A stretch of DNA of 64,000 nucleotides from Bolinopsis microptera. Lineage: Eukaryota > Ctenophora > Tentaculata > Lobata > Bolinopsidae. The notes below the pieces were generated by a model. The model was not told the DNA's origin. It was given only the letters and a program-made list of their open reading frames with translations, and searched no databases. Location of the stretch: contig NC_087079.1 of the NCBI RefSeq assembly GCF_026151205.1, positions 16,176,945 through 16,240,944 on the forward strand, given 5' to 3'. Of the stretch, positions 11,335 to 23,518 are shown in pieces. Numbering within the stretch: position 1 is the stretch's first letter; each line of letters begins with the position of its first letter. Made by a program: the position numbers and the translations under genes.

Positions 11335-12430
11335 TGTATTTTTGGACGCTGATTCCGAATCACCCCCATATGACGTAGGTGGTCAAATTAATGCTTCCCT
11401 GGAGATTTATGGGCAACAAAACTGTTTTGGTCACGTACATGAAAGGCTAGTAAAACAAGAATTTGATTGTTTAGGGCCTAACATGCAAATTATTTGTTTG
11501 ATTAGGCAACAACATGGTCTCGCACTTGCTATTATTGTACCCTGAAATCCGAAATATCAGATTACGATTATCACTATCACATATCAGATTACGATTAATC
11601 TTCATTGTATCAATCATACTATGTTTCCAGAACCTTCAACGGTTTCTTTATTCTGAGAATTAACATCGCGAAAATAGTGTTGACAAATATTGTCGTGACC
11701 CCAATATTTCTAAGAATGAAGACACCAAATGGTTATGAGTTTTACATGAACATGACAAAACAAATGAAAAGGAAGCCCTCCTGCAAACTTCTTTGTTGAA
11801 TTTCTTTGTTCAGGTGAGAAGTTGCGCAAAAGAGAAAAATAATAAAAACTTAAGATGTTCGTCTGTCGAACTTGGTACAGAGTAGCAGGATATTTATTTA
11901 CCTGAAGATAACACCCGCCGCGCCCCATGGTTTACAAACATATTGATATAAGAAGTAGGGACGGTGACAACACTATAGCCTGCACAAAAGAGATCATCGA
12001 CGACTGTCGACTATTGTTATTAAAAAGTAGCACATATTATCGAGCTCACGTTATATAAAATCTCTGACAGTTAAACTCAGCATCACTACGAAATGACCAT
12101 TTTGAGTTCCGCACTCCTCTTCATCTCCTTGCTATCACGCTCTAGCCAGCTACCCACACTGGTCTAAACAATTCAAATGGAGCTCGGCTGGCTCTTTGCT
12201 AGGGTACAGCTGTATCTCCATGACAGAACCAAGACCACAAGATTGGAACGATAACAAGTTGTGTCAGCTATTTTGGAATGCAGTATTGTAACAATAGTTA
12301 ATAGCTAATATAATAATAATATAAGTTGCCCCCTTCCTGGGGCAGGAATTTGAGCCAAAATGACGATCAACAATCCATTGTTTGTTGTTACAACAATGAC
12401 ATTGCATTTCAACATTAGTAGAGGCTCTTA
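11335..12430 (+). repeat. Composite dispersed repeat R1, copy C
   Basis: Contains the GGACGCTGATTCC block (11343-11480) and the block from about 11850 (GATGTTCGTCTGTCGAACTT) to 12420. An extra stretch of about 125 bp at 12112-12240 is absent from the other copies. The right border (AGTAGAGGCTCTTACGGGCA, 12418-12437) recurs inverted at about 20911-20930. Confidence 0.7.
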
Positions 12431-12439
12431 CGGGCATTG

Positions 12440-13410
12440 TCTGATCGATACGCTAGGGACCCCAGATACACCTTACTAGACGTATTTTTGACCGTAGAAT
12501 CGATTTAAAGTGGTTTCAAGATGATTGGACTGACTTTTTGGGGGTAAAATCGCAAAAAACCGATTTTTGGGCCAAAAATAGGCCAAAAAACCATGTTTTT
12601 TGATATTTTGAACAAGTTAATTTTGTTGGCATGTCGGCAAAACTTGCATGGAGATAGTTAAAAGACAGCCGCACAAGATGATATAAAAATTTGAAAAATC
12701 CCTCTATTTTTTTGGGGGTAAAAATCCAAAAAAGTGGTAAACATTTTGACTTTTTTGCGCGCAATTTATTTTTGGTACTTATATGCTATATTTTGGAAAT
12801 TTTTAGTTATATATCTTGTAATAACAACTAATTTAAATATGTTAAATATAATGTTGACCAAAAAATTCATTTTTAATGGAACCAAAATTGTAGGTGCGCC
12901 GCGCATATTTTCGAAAATTTACACCGTGATATGAAAATCGAGCGCTAAAGCAAATACTGTCATATTGTCACAAGAATACCTAGGTTGTTTTTCAGTATTA
13001 TTGTCGCATTTCGTAACTCCTTTTCACCCTATTTGGTTATCTTTTTGATGTGTAATTTGATTACTAACTATGTTTAAATGTATTCTCTTTGATGTGGAGT
13101 ACCCATTCATTCTATTTCCTATCGTTTTCATCATATGCTTTTCCCTCTAGAGTCGGCTCTATTTGTGACTTACCTCTTAATTCTTATCTTCTACATAGTT
13201 TATCGTGGTTTGTTGATACTGAATTGGTTTAATTGATACTATACGATTACTCTGTTAGAAATGTATATAGTAAGATGTGACGGAATAAGAGAAACTAAAA
13301 TATTTAAATGGGTTGTGGCCATTTCAAAATATTCAATGAGGTTATATTTTTTAAATTGAAGGTCTTTCACCAAATATGACTTGAATAGTTTTTCGACAAA
13401 CTTTTTAGAA
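12440..13410. other. No gene seen
   Basis: AT-rich sequence with repeated TTTTTGGGGGTAAAA phrases (about 12535 and 12710) that look like old dispersed repeat. No supported coding frame is present. Confidence 0.5.
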
Positions 13411-13415
13411 GAGCT

Positions 13416-13696
13416 TTAACGGAAGCAAATTGAATTAGCAAATTGATTGTACATCTTAGAAGCTACTACAGAGAGGCTACCCACACCAAACATAAATCCG
13501 AACATATCTTGCAGATAAGTTGGAGCCAATCCTAGTATGGATTTGTGAGATTTTGCAGTAAGATTTTGAATTCAATCCTCTTCTCTATATCCATTATCCA
13601 ACCAGTAAAGATTGATCAGTTCATCCTCAAGATGGTAATGTTTATATTGCCTATCAACAGCTTTGGCTACAGCATTTTGTAGTAACTGGACCTGAT
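13416..13696 (-). pseudogene. LINE B: C-terminal reverse-transcriptase region
   Basis: One minus-strand frame runs from about 13696 to TAA at 13416-13418 with a single internal TGA. It includes LLQNAVAKAVDRQYKHYHLE, a WL motif, and then KSILGLAPTYLQDM. The order (NAVAKAV, then HWL-like, then a GLAPTYLQD motif) is characteristic of the region after the RT domain in jockey/CR1/L2-type LINEs. It is a decayed fragment. The matching RT part of a similar element lies at 15556-15880, so this LINE appears split by later insertions. Confidence 0.6.
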
Positions 13697-13697
13697 A

Positions 13698-14690
13698 GGA
13701 TACAAGGATACAAGGATACAAGGATACATTTATTGAGTTCCAAAAGTGGTAATCCTGAAATAAACATTGACATCATCGGCAAGTAATGGCCTCATAAATT
13801 ATGGTCCCTTCAAGATCAAAATCAACAATAATGTTTAAATTTAGATAAGTAGGAATAATAATTTTAGCCAGTCTCACCTCTAGTTATACTCTCTACAAGC
13901 TGACTATCTTATTGTTCCTAATACTATGAAACTTGTCAGGCTCTGTAGTTCGTTTCAGTCTCAGTTCTTCTACAAGCTTTTTATAAGCTTTTCGTTCCGT
14001 GGCAGTCTTATCAGGGCAGATGTAAACTGAGCTGTTCCCCTCCTTTGAACGTAGTGTACTGGTGTTTCTGATCACTGGTGTTGCATGGTCAGAACTGCTC
14101 AATGTGACCTTTACTGGTCTGGATACATTTTCTTTCGGAGCTCCAATACAGCAGCAGTCCCTGACTAAAGGCTTCTCACTAATTTCATTCAGAACCTCCT
14201 CAACGTTACTCAGCAGTTGCTCGTTCTCTGATTCTGATAGACCATAAACGATTACGTTCTTGCTTCACTCAATCTGGTTTTCTACTTTTTTAACTGCAGC
14301 GTGGATCTTCTTCGGGGCGCAAGCAGCATTGATGCTTTTTCTAACGACTGAAGAGTAGCTTTTCATCTCCGTTTGCACGTTATTCTGCATTGATTTGAGC
14401 TGTTTGTTGCTTTTTTCAATAGCCTTATTCTGAAGATCGATGATAATACTCTGATCTGAAATCTTCTCACTTTTCAACTTGTCAATTTCTTCTGCAAGAG
14501 GTATCGCCTTCCTTAGCCAAGTGATACTGAACTGGTCCAATATACAACAAACAGTTTCCAACCATTCGCATGGTTTCTCTTTCGTTACTGATCTCTTGTT
14601 CATTAAATTGCAAGATTGAATTTCCTCGTACATTTTCTTGTTGATTTCACTACAAATCTCGTCTAAAACACTCCCTGGCTTTCAATAGTA
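13698..14690 (-). mobile_element. LINE A: ORF1-containing copy with octamer 3' tail
   Basis: Read on the minus strand, an ORF1-type coding region is followed by about 160 bp and then four TGTATCCT units (13698-13729), as expected for the 3' end of a LINE with a short tandem tail. An AATAAATG run directly precedes the tail. No ORF2 separates ORF1 from the tail, so this copy is either internally deleted or a non-autonomous ORF1-only derivative. It sits between two halves of another LINE (13416-13696 and 15556-15880). Confidence 0.55.
13893..14690 (-). pseudogene. LINE ORF1 protein with one in-frame stop
   Basis: A continuous minus-strand frame runs from an upstream stop near 14690 to a stop at 13893. 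It is interrupted by one TGA at 14265-14267, where an Arg codon CGA may have mutated. The N-terminal half is a Lys/Glu-rich coiled coil (SEKISDQSIIIDLQNKAIEK). After the TGA comes NVIVYGLSESENEQLL, a segment like the RRM-type domain of LINE ORF1 proteins. The C-terminal motif (PDKTATERKAYKKLVEEL ... IRNNKIV) is common to ORF1 proteins of invertebrate CR1-like LINEs. Those bind RNA in the retrotransposition particle. The translation start is uncertain. Confidence 0.6.
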
Positions 14691-14840
14691 GGCACAAACA
14701 TTACTAATGTTTTATGAGCGATTTCCACACCATCTCATTGAGTAATACTATATTAGACCGAAAGACTTTAATTTGAATTTTAGAATTATTTATATTAGTT
14801 AAATTAGAATCATGTACATTAGCTGCAGATAGTATTTAAA

Positions 14841-15542
14841 CGGGTGGGCAACAATTAGCCCCCGACAATTGACCCCCCGACAATTGACCCCCCCCACCAA
14901 CAGTTATCCCCCCGACAATTGACCCCCGACAATTGGCCCCTCGACAATATAATTTAATACAATTAACCCTAACCCTAACCCTAACCCTAACCCTACCCCA
15001 TAACCCTAACCCTAACCCTAACCCTAACCCTAACCCTAACCCTAACCCTAACCCTAACCCTAACCCTAACCCTAACTAACCCTAACCCTAACCCTAACCC
15101 TAACCTTAACCCTATACTGACCCTGACCCTGACCCTGACCCTGACCCTGACCCTGACCCTGACCCTGACCCTGACCCTGACCCTGACCCTGACCCTGACC
15201 CTGACCCTGACCCTGACCCTGACCCTGACCCTGACCCTGACCCTGATCTGACCCGATCAATTGATCCCAGTGTAATTACATGGGCCTGGGGGGTCAATTG
15301 TCAGGGGGTCACTTGTCGGGGGTAAATTGTCGGGCGGTCAATTGTTGGGGGGTCAATTGTCGGGGGGTCAATTGTCGCACTAAGCCCTAGATTTCGTGAC
15401 AATTGACCCCAGTGTAATTACATAGGGGGTCAATTGTCGTACTAAACCCTAGATTTCGAGACAATTGACCCCAGTGTAACTACATAGGGGGTCAATTGTC
15501 GGGGGGTCAATTGTCGGGGGGGGGGTCAATTATTGCGGTACC
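14841..15542 (-). mobile_element. TIR element with telomeric-repeat core, copy 1
   Basis: The element is flanked by TATTTAAA on both sides (14833-14840, 15543-15550), an 8-bp target duplication. The ends read GGGTGGGC-ACAATT.. and, inverted, GGTACCGC-A-AATTGACC. Both are followed by tandem 15-mers of the type CGACAATTGACCCCC carrying a CAATTG palindrome. The core consists of (CCCTAA)n at about 14963-15115 followed by (CCCTGA)n at about 15118-15246. No coding frame is present, and Gly-Gln or Gly-Ser polymers read from the core are artefacts. The same element in opposite orientation, with its own 8-bp duplication, is at 35771-36561. An 8-bp duplication with short TIRs fits hAT-type mobilisation in trans (inference). 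Confidence 0.8.
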
Positions 15543-15555
15543 TATTTAAATGTAT

Positions 15556-15880
15556 CCAGTTCTTTGTCCTCAAGAAACAATTTCTCGGTTGGTTGACGAA
15601 GGTTTTGACTTAATCTGAAGAACAGAAATATGTTCATATTTTCATCAGCTGCTATGAAGATATCATTAACACTATCTTAATAACAAGTGAAATATGATCT
15701 CTTTTGTAAGCATATTGTCCAGGACAATTGAGGTTATCATTACATGCTCATTGCTCCTGTAGCCTTCTCTTTTAATTAGTTTTCCCAAGGTTTGAAACTG
15801 GTCTGTAGTTTTTCAAGACATCTGGAAAATGATCTTCATCGATTGGGGATAACTGGTGTGATGTAAAAAATAATTGCGGC
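15556..15880 (-). pseudogene. LINE B: reverse-transcriptase N-terminal fragment
   Basis: Minus-strand frames give DVLKNYRPVSNL, then CPGQYAYKRDH, then VNDIFIAADENM, in the order of conserved blocks 1-3 of LINE reverse transcriptases (NYRPVSNL is diagnostic). Two or more frameshifts separate the blocks. The region ends at the target duplication of the telomere-repeat element at 14841-15542, which therefore inserted into or beside this LINE. Confidence 0.6.
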
Positions 15881-18110
15881 TTATGATACCAGGGAAATGT
15901 AGGTGTCAGCTAAACCCTCGATTTTATGTTTAAATACATTGTATTTATCATAAATATCATATCATATATATACAGTTACACTGTGTAGTGTTATCCTTTA
16001 TTAAATAATTGTGAACACTGGCTGATAATCAGTGAAGGCAGAATCGTGGATTATACCTGATAACTACTGGTGGTGTTATGGCTATTAAAGGGGTGTTAGA
16101 GGGCTGGGCTATTACCGTAACAGCTGGCTACTAACCTGGTGTTAGAGGGTCGTTAAGATTTTTGGGAGCACAGATACTTAATAGTAAGTAATATATCTTG
16201 TCTGGATGATTGAACTTTTCGATTTGTATCTCGAAAGTTATGTTTAACTTCCCCACGCAGTGTTTTAAATGTATGATATTGTAAGATGTATAATGTCATT
16301 ATTTTATAGCTCCTCAAAAGATATTGTTCTTATCCACGTAGGAATCAAGTGCTCATTTTGATTGAGGTGGCAATTTGAAGTTGCAGCCCAAGATTTTATT
16401 GATTTTAATGTGGTCTATTCTTGATAAAGATATATTGCGCTACTCTTCGTTTAAACTACTTTAGCTTTAAACTGTTTAGGAGATGATTTGAAGCAGTGCT
16501 ACAATCTACAGTGGACTGGTCGGTGGACAAGTGCGATGAACACCAGAGCCAGATGCTTTAGTTCATGTACTATGACTGTGACTGATTAATGTACCAGGTA
16601 CCTCTGCAACAAACTGACAGTCTAACCTGTAACAGTGTAACCTGGTTAGTAAAAATAAGTTATTCTTAATTGTGTACCTTCAAGCTTTCCTCCACAATTA
16701 CAACCAACTTTGAAGCAATGATTTATTGTCAGTAATTTTTATTATTAAGCAGACTGAGCCTTCTGCTCGTATTACCTTAGGGCCAATAAATTTGGTTCAC
16801 AATAAATTTGGCTACCATAATTTAAGTCACAAATTTTGCAAATTTTTAGTCTACAACAATTTTAGTCACATTTTTCGACTTTTTGAGACCATTTTCCATT
16901 TCAATTATTTGATTATTCCATTATTCACCATTAAGAATGATTTCACAAACGTCGTAAGCATCTTACTATATATGAAGCGAGACGATATATATATATATAT
17001 ATTTATCCGTGCCATTTTACTGACACCACGGCATCAACTTTAACGCGCATTTCCGCTAAAACCGTAAAAAATATACAACTGAAACTTTTTTGACTGGGTC
17101 AAATGCTTTAATGGCCTCCAAATCAGCATGAAAAAATAAAAAATAGGCCAAGAAATAGGAGTTTTAGAGCCCAAAATTTGGTACCCCAAGTGGTGTCAAA
17201 AACGCGAATTAAATAGGTAATAATTGTTTTAGTCTCTTGAGTCTTGACACCATTTTAGGGTTAGACGGGTTCCTGCTAGTTACTTTAAAGTACAGGGGAT
17301 CTTCGATATTATGCAAGTTTGGTGGGATTTAATTCTAAAATCAAGGTCTTGTAACTCGATAACACGTTGCCATGGCCCCATAGCAACCACAATCAGTGCC
17401 CTAGCTACCGAGGCAAATTTGGGTGATTTACCTAATTAATCCTTGGTACTGTTTCACAATTTTGACTCCAATCATCGTCAATTTACTAGCTCACTGCTCA
17501 TGCAGGTTTTTCCAAAGTAAATTCCAAGGAAAACGTTATGGTTTGGTGTGCCATATTATAGGACAAAGGAATAAATTGCCCATATTTCTTCGAGAAAAAT
17601 ATAACTCAAAATTAGCCATTAAACCTTAGAACTACCAATAACTTTTCACAAAATCAAGTTTGCACTAGTCATTTGTCTTAACTGCAGTTTACTTTTGTAG
17701 TAGCTGATCCTATCCGGCAATCCTAGTGGAAAAAGAGTTATTCAAAAGTACATCCTTGCAATATTTTTGAACACCCTGTAATCTGTACGCTCTGAAATCT
17801 GATTTAATACTTCAACTCTGATATCATCCAGTGCCTAATGCGATATGCTAATATTTGATTGTAGGAGACTCTCACTTAGGAGACTTCCAAAAATGAAATA
17901 TGATGCACCCACTCACAAGAGCGAAAAAAGGTACACATTACTGTAGTGTGCTAATGTTTATCAAATGTTTTTATGTGCACATGCAATATGTTTATATTCA
18001 AAAACTGTAACATCGCTCAATCAAAGCCTTATCAGCACAACACGCACAATCACATATCATACTTACTTTTGTTACTTTGGTTGTGTTTATCCTCGTAGCA
18101 GGAAGGGTCA
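15880..18110. other. No gene seen
   Basis: AT-rich sequence with no convincing coding frame. A block at about 17020-17090 (starting TGACACCACGGCATCAAC) is a diverged copy of 4185-4260. A short (TA)n tract lies at 16987-17002. Confidence 0.5.
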
Positions 18111-18736
18111 TCAGATTTCTGACCACCTCGATGGCGAGTAGTCTACCAGGGAATTAGACCAGCTGCAGCTATAACCGGAAGTCGGAGGGTTGTTCGGTAT
18201 CAAAGCAATAAACTTGGACAAACTAACTTTAAACGACTCAAACGTAGCTTCAGCTTTAATATTATCAGGCACTTAGTTCCACAGTTTTGGTCCTCTTACA
18301 GCAAATGAGCTGTCATAGAGTGTCTGGTTGCTCGAGGAACTCAACCTAGACAGGGAAGGGATGATTGCTCGGGTACCATGTCTGGATGTTTTTGTAAACC
18401 TTATATTGCTGCAATTGGGGACAACATTGTGAAGGATCTTCCACATCATCAGAATAGTGTACCGTTCCCTTCTGCGCTGCAGTGACATTAGCTTTAGATG
18501 TGAAAGCTTCTCCCAGTAGTTCATATTTTCCAGACCGCATATACGATCGGTGAATGTTCGCTGGACCCCCTCCAAAAGCTGGATCTCAGTCACCTTAACA
18601 GGGTCTCACAGCGGACAACAGTACTCTAGTAGGCTTCTGACCAAAGACTTATATATAGGGTAGTCATTACGGTCCTATCACGAGTTTTGAAGACACTAAA
18701 CACCCATGACAGTGTGCTTCTAGCTTTCTTGATCAT
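18111..18736 (-). pseudogene. LINE C: 5'-truncated reverse-transcriptase C-terminus
   Basis: From about 18736 the minus strand encodes KKARSTLSWVFSVFKTRDR. After one frameshift near 18650 it continues with SLVRSLLEYCCPL, a TGA, EIQLLEGVQRTFTDRICGL, and LMSLQRRRERYTILMMWKIL. An in-frame TAA (about 18271) is followed by VPDNIKAEATFESFKVSLSK and a stop at 18111-18113. The order LLEY-PLW, Q-R-FT-RI, and SLQRRRERY-I is the C-terminal region of CR1/jockey-like LINE ORF2. Two stops and one frameshift show that it is dead. Confidence 0.75.
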
Positions 18737-18759
18737 CAACTTGATCTCTGCGCATCATA

Positions 18760-21320
18760 ATAACAACCACTCGCAAGGATTGTCACTGCTCACTTCAGAC
18801 ACACATCCACTTCACAGTACCACGTACAGCCTGCACAGAGCTCAGCAATCAATTCTAAACGGCTAGCTGATTTTGATAAAATAACATCGTGATCCGGCGT
18901 GATCAATTATTTTAATTGAAGTACAACGGCTGCACCCCTGACTTCTTAACTAAAGATAAGAGACGCATATATTAGGACATTTGTAATCTGATAAAATTTA
19001 AAGTTTTGGTGTGTGAATTAAAGCTTGATGTTAGAATAAGTGTGGAAATAAAAGAGATATTTATTTTATTATTTATAAATTATATCATATATCTTAATTA
19101 GGTGACAGTATTATTATTTTAACTACAGATTATATTATTTCAGTTAGTATCGACATAAATTTTACGATAGCAGTTTATTTTTATATCATATTGTATTCAA
19201 TAAACCGGTTCCAAAGCCCTTAAGGGTGGTCCTCGGGTCTTTAAAACATAATTTGTGGGGTCACGTGGTACCGACATACTTCAGAGGACAGATAGAGACT
19301 CAGAATTGTAACCACAAGTCTAAATTCTTTTCATAAATCTAGACTTGTGGTTACAATTTTGAGGGTTTCATACTATTTTTAATCACAGAATTATCCTGCT
19401 GTTCAAATATTGACAAAAAGGAAAGGTGTTTAGGAGTCGAATTGCTACAACTTCAGAATTCAGATTGCATAACAATTGTATAACTTCAGATTGGAGGACG
19501 GTCTAGGGAAGGATATAAGAATTAAGCTTACTTCACAGCTATACTCTACAAAAGTACCTTCAGCGAAATAAGACGTCAACATCCATCTTGTTTATATCAA
19601 TGATTGTGGAAATTATTGTTGTATTCTTTGTAATTTAATTCTTTAACGTTGTATTCTCTTAATACATTACTTTTGCTAGAATTATTGTGTGTAAGCTTTA
19701 GAACTCTAGATGTCAAACAGAGATTTACGGCCAAGTGTCAACCCGGGGTTTGAAGCACGTTATACTAGTTTCAACTTTTATCAAACTGATCCATCGATTT
19801 CAGCTATGACATTTTTAGTTTTAATCAAACAAATGGTTTTTATTACATTGTGGCGTTGATTACATTAAAATACAGTTTGATGTTTAAAACGGGGCATATG
19901 AAAGTTTTTTATCTTGTAAAACCTCGCCTAATCGACGAAGTTACAGTCAGATCGAAAATTATAATTAGAAATAGCTTATTTTTAAAAGCAGTTGAAAGTG
20001 CTATTTTCAGTACCTGGTGGGTATTAGATCCAAATTGGGTGTTAGGGAAATGCAGCGGACTAAATGCTATTTTACAATTACATCTTCCCCGGCACTGATC
20101 ACTGTCACATTAAAAGCTGCAAATGGTGTATTTGTTATGCCAACTAACATCAGAGCAGAACACTAAAACAGAGAACTTGTTAAAGTTCAAATTTAGCCCC
20201 GTAAAACTCAATGTATGTGGAATGTAACAGCCAATGTAATGTTCTTACAGGATCGTTGACATATTACGTAATCACGTCCTGAACAACGTTTAATTTAACC
20301 CCCCCCCCCCCCCCCCTCGGTGATTCCGTATTATGTGAACGACCCCTAATATGCTTACATCGAGGTAGTTCTTACTGATTTATAACAACATTTATCATAG
20401 CAGCTTGTTTTTAAATCACTGTTTCTTATGATACAAGTTTCGTTACCATTCGTATCACGCATAATAACAAATGTCTATTAAATGACGTAGTGTAACTGGT
20501 CGGGAAAATTTCTGGTCCTTTTTGTAGTAATTGTGCGGAACGCGCTTGCGCCGAATCAAAAATATGTGTGAAAGTTTTTCTTGCGCGCATTTACTGTGAC
20601 ATAATGTGTCACGTGATAATCTGAAACTTTGAATGGTCATAACACCTAGAGATAAGCAACAGAGGTAAATCTGGCTACGTAATATTGTCAAGTAGGTATC
20701 TAGAAGTTGTGTGAATATTTTGAAATCAAATTCGAGCGTTTACTTTGTGATTTAGCAAGGTGCGCGGGGAAAAGCAAATAACCGTCAGCACATGGCCATA
20801 CAGCCTCCATAGTGGCATCTGAGATCGGCTATCGATGCGGCACTAATTACTAGTCCATAAAACAATCAGCCCAGGAGCCCAGGGGCTCCATCAGAAGAGT
20901 GCCTTATTTGCCCGTAAGAGCCTCTACTACATAGCTGACATTGCTGAACCAACGTCAATAATCTTAAAAGTGACCGGTGACGGTTAGTGACCCGATGAGC
21001 CCCACTTCTTGTCAAATTATTTTTTGGATTACGACCCAATCATGAAGTAAAAAGTAAAAGCTGCAGTTTAACGGCAAAATAAAGCTAATTTTAGTTCATT
21101 AACGTCATACTCATAGGTGTGGAGGATCAATACGGCTACTTTTAATTCTTTAAACTTAAAGTTTTAAGTTCAAAGTTTGAACTTGATACATGTTCAATGT
21201 TAACTTTAAGTATCACAAATATCGCGCGAGAGAAGTGGCATGCAACGTATGTCAAGTTTGAACCAAAATACCCTTCTCTGCGTCAGCTGCATGCAATTAC
21301 ATACATGCTACATGAAGAGG
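18760..21320. other. No gene seen; repeats only
   Basis: Holds the hairpin at 19304-19358, a poly-C tract (20299-20317), and an R1-derived block at 20911-21130 bordered by TGCCCGTAAGAGCCTCTACT. No supported coding frame is present. Confidence 0.5.
19304..19358. repeat. Hairpin with 23-bp arms
   Basis: AATTGTAACCACAAGTCTA (19304-19322) returns as its reverse complement at 19340-19358. The loop is short and there are one or two mismatches. No terminator-like or coding context is present. Confidence 0.75.
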
Positions 21321-21327
21321 TCTCCTC

Positions 21328-21600
21328 CTAGTCGTTGGAGTGGCCTGCATCACACACATCTCTTCTACGGCGTAACATGTTCCTCCATTCCACTCGCTTT
21401 AGAGCCAACTGTTTTACTGCATCTCTGCTGATGTTATCGACACCTGTAAATTCAGCCGCATCCTCGAGTACATAGGCCATCCAGCCTTTGCGGGGTCGTC
21501 CTCTCAGTCTCTTTCCATAGTTTGGTTTCCAATCCAGTAAGAAATTGGGAAACCGCGTTTCTGCCATTCTGACAACATGTCCGTTCCACCAATGGTACCA
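21328..21600 (-). pseudogene. LINE D: C-terminal fragment
   Basis: The minus strand encodes WWNGHVVRMAETRFPNFLL, then GKRLRGRPRKGWMAYVLEDA and a tail with WRNMLRRRR. This is the conserved end of many non-LTR retrotransposon ORF2 proteins (WxGHVxRM, then GxRxxGRPRxRW). It is truncated on both sides with no stop inside the 90-codon stretch. Confidence 0.7.
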
Positions 21601-21689
21601 CCAATGGCATGCAATTACAAGCTCAAAAACGTTACTGACTATTTCTCCATAAAAAGCACTTAATACTCAAATAGCGTAAGAGGTGATTT

Positions 21690-21765
21690 TAAACGATTCC
21701 GCGTCCACCGTCCAATTCGGCGTTCGTCTTGGTACATGTTAGGTTTTAAACCTACAATGCATATT
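21690..21765 (+). repeat. P-family short repeat, diverged copy
   Basis: Contains ACCGTCCAATTCGGCG, CGTCTTGGT and the terminal TTAGGTTTTAAACCTACAA, which match the 49.6-51.2 kb repeats. Confidence 0.5.
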
Positions 21766-22184
21766 CAAAAAAGCTATAAACATATATTTTATAAGTATCA
21801 AATTAGATGTGCTTTTGGCAAAAATACAATCTGCTCCATCCAAAAAAGTCAAAAAGTGTTTAAAACTTAAAATTTTCGCGCGCACTAATTCATTGTTATA
21901 CTTTATCAGAGGACTTCGACACGCCGCGCAAACTAGCATTCTTGTTTCGAGATGGTTGCTTCGAGATGGTTGCAAAGCCAAAAGCATCGATCTGGAATGG
22001 TTGACATCGTCAATTTAAAATATTTTAGTTCCATGTCATAGTATTGGGTATTTTCTTTGTATAATTTGTTCTACCCCTCTCGCTTGCAGTAGCGCGCGAC
22101 CGCGCGTCACGCAGTTCGCTTAGACTTATGGCTATTATACTAGGTGAACCATTTATAACATTTTATAGAAAAGAATAATTTGAT

Positions 22185-22193
22185 TATGCTATG
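22185..22193. repeat. Left 9-bp target-site duplication
   Basis: TATGCTATG immediately precedes the left TIR and is repeated exactly at 28509-28517 after the right TIR. Confidence 0.9.
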
Positions 22194-22415
22194 TAGGGAC
22201 TACGGGTGGAAGATGAATAATTGATATTCCAACAGCATCTTGTTCCCTGCATTGTGCTGATTCCGGGAAGCATTTTGTTTACGCTCTCATCATTTTGTAG
22301 GATGAGATATCGTTCATATCATTTAAAATTGGGTAATTATAGGCCTGTCAAGGATTTCAGCCTAATTAAGAGCTGATCAATTGCAGCTACTTGTGCCATA
22401 TAAGGGATAACTGAG

Positions 22416-22495
22416 GTCACGTGACATTCAGAACTATCACGTGACCGCTAATCCTATCACGTGACCTTGATTCGTAAAGCCTCGGGCACGTGATC
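22416..22495. promoter_or_regulatory. Four CACGTG palindromes, three at about 20-bp spacing
   Basis: (G)TCACGTGAC occurs at 22416-22425, 22437-22445 and 22457-22465, with CACGTGA at 22487-22493. Centre spacing is about 20, 20 and 30 bp. A GTGACGTCAC palindrome follows at about 22534. CACGTG is the canonical bHLH E-box. In the subterminal region of a transposon such an array could equally be a transposase-binding array. Confidence 0.55.
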
Positions 22496-23518
22496 ACATT
22501 CGTAACGTGTCGTATGCCGACTAGGAGATTTTGTGACGTCACCAGAGCTGAAGCTACTTGATCAGGCCTTATATGGAATAATATCGTGTATCGGGTGTAA
22601 TTGGACCCAATTAGAGCAGCTGAGCGCTCAATTATAGCAGCATCTGGTACCACCTTCTGAAACCCAGCAGACAGCTGGCCCAGAGAATCGAAATTAGAAG
22701 GATTTTTTATTGATGGAAATCGAAGCGGAAACCTTGTAACCCTATGTTTTCGATGACGCCGAACAAGATTAAACAGGTTATAATTGTCCTACTCTCGTGT
22801 AAATTGCTCTAAAACGTGATTGAAATTGTAATGATGCTATCAATTGTAATACAGTTTTTACATTAAGCTGAACGGCTGGCATTCCTGGGCCGCACTCATC
22901 CCAGATTGTCATTCCGCCGCAGCTTCAATTTTTCTTAATATTACAGCCTGGGGTCCCCAGGTAACGACTGGAACCACTATATCTGCCTAATCTCAGTTAT
23001 TGTCAATAACGAAGCCTGTGATCCGCACATCAGTCATTGAATGGGCTTGAATTGAACGTCGTGTTATTACTATAAAAAATGGCGCAGTTTATATCTCCGC
23101 CAAAAGCAAATTTGTAAGCACTCACGCGCATTATATCCAACTGTGATATTAAATTTTCGCATTGGATCGTTGCCTATTGGATCGTTGCTATGCCGCGCCC
23201 TGCAGCAATTTATTCCTTCAATTGAGACCTTCGCCCCGCATTTAACTACTCGTCTGATATGATACCTTTATCTTTAAACAGCTTATTTTTTAAACATTTG
23301 ATCAATTATTCTGTCTTATTTTGTTCCATTTTAAACTGTACGATCAGTTGTGAATTTGTTTAATACATTTGAGTTTACAGTTGCAGTGCACTTTATCAGA
23401 TTAGAATTTCAGTTGACTAATATTTTCTTCTCTTAAATCAGCTTATTGTTTAACATTTTATCAATTATTCTGTCTTATTTTGTTCCATTTTAAACTGTAC
23501 GATCAGTTGTGTATGAAA

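Noticed and set aside
15072..15297. Gly-Gln and Gly-Ser polymer frames
   Set aside because: They arise from the (CCCTGA)n hexamer tract and have no other coding sign.
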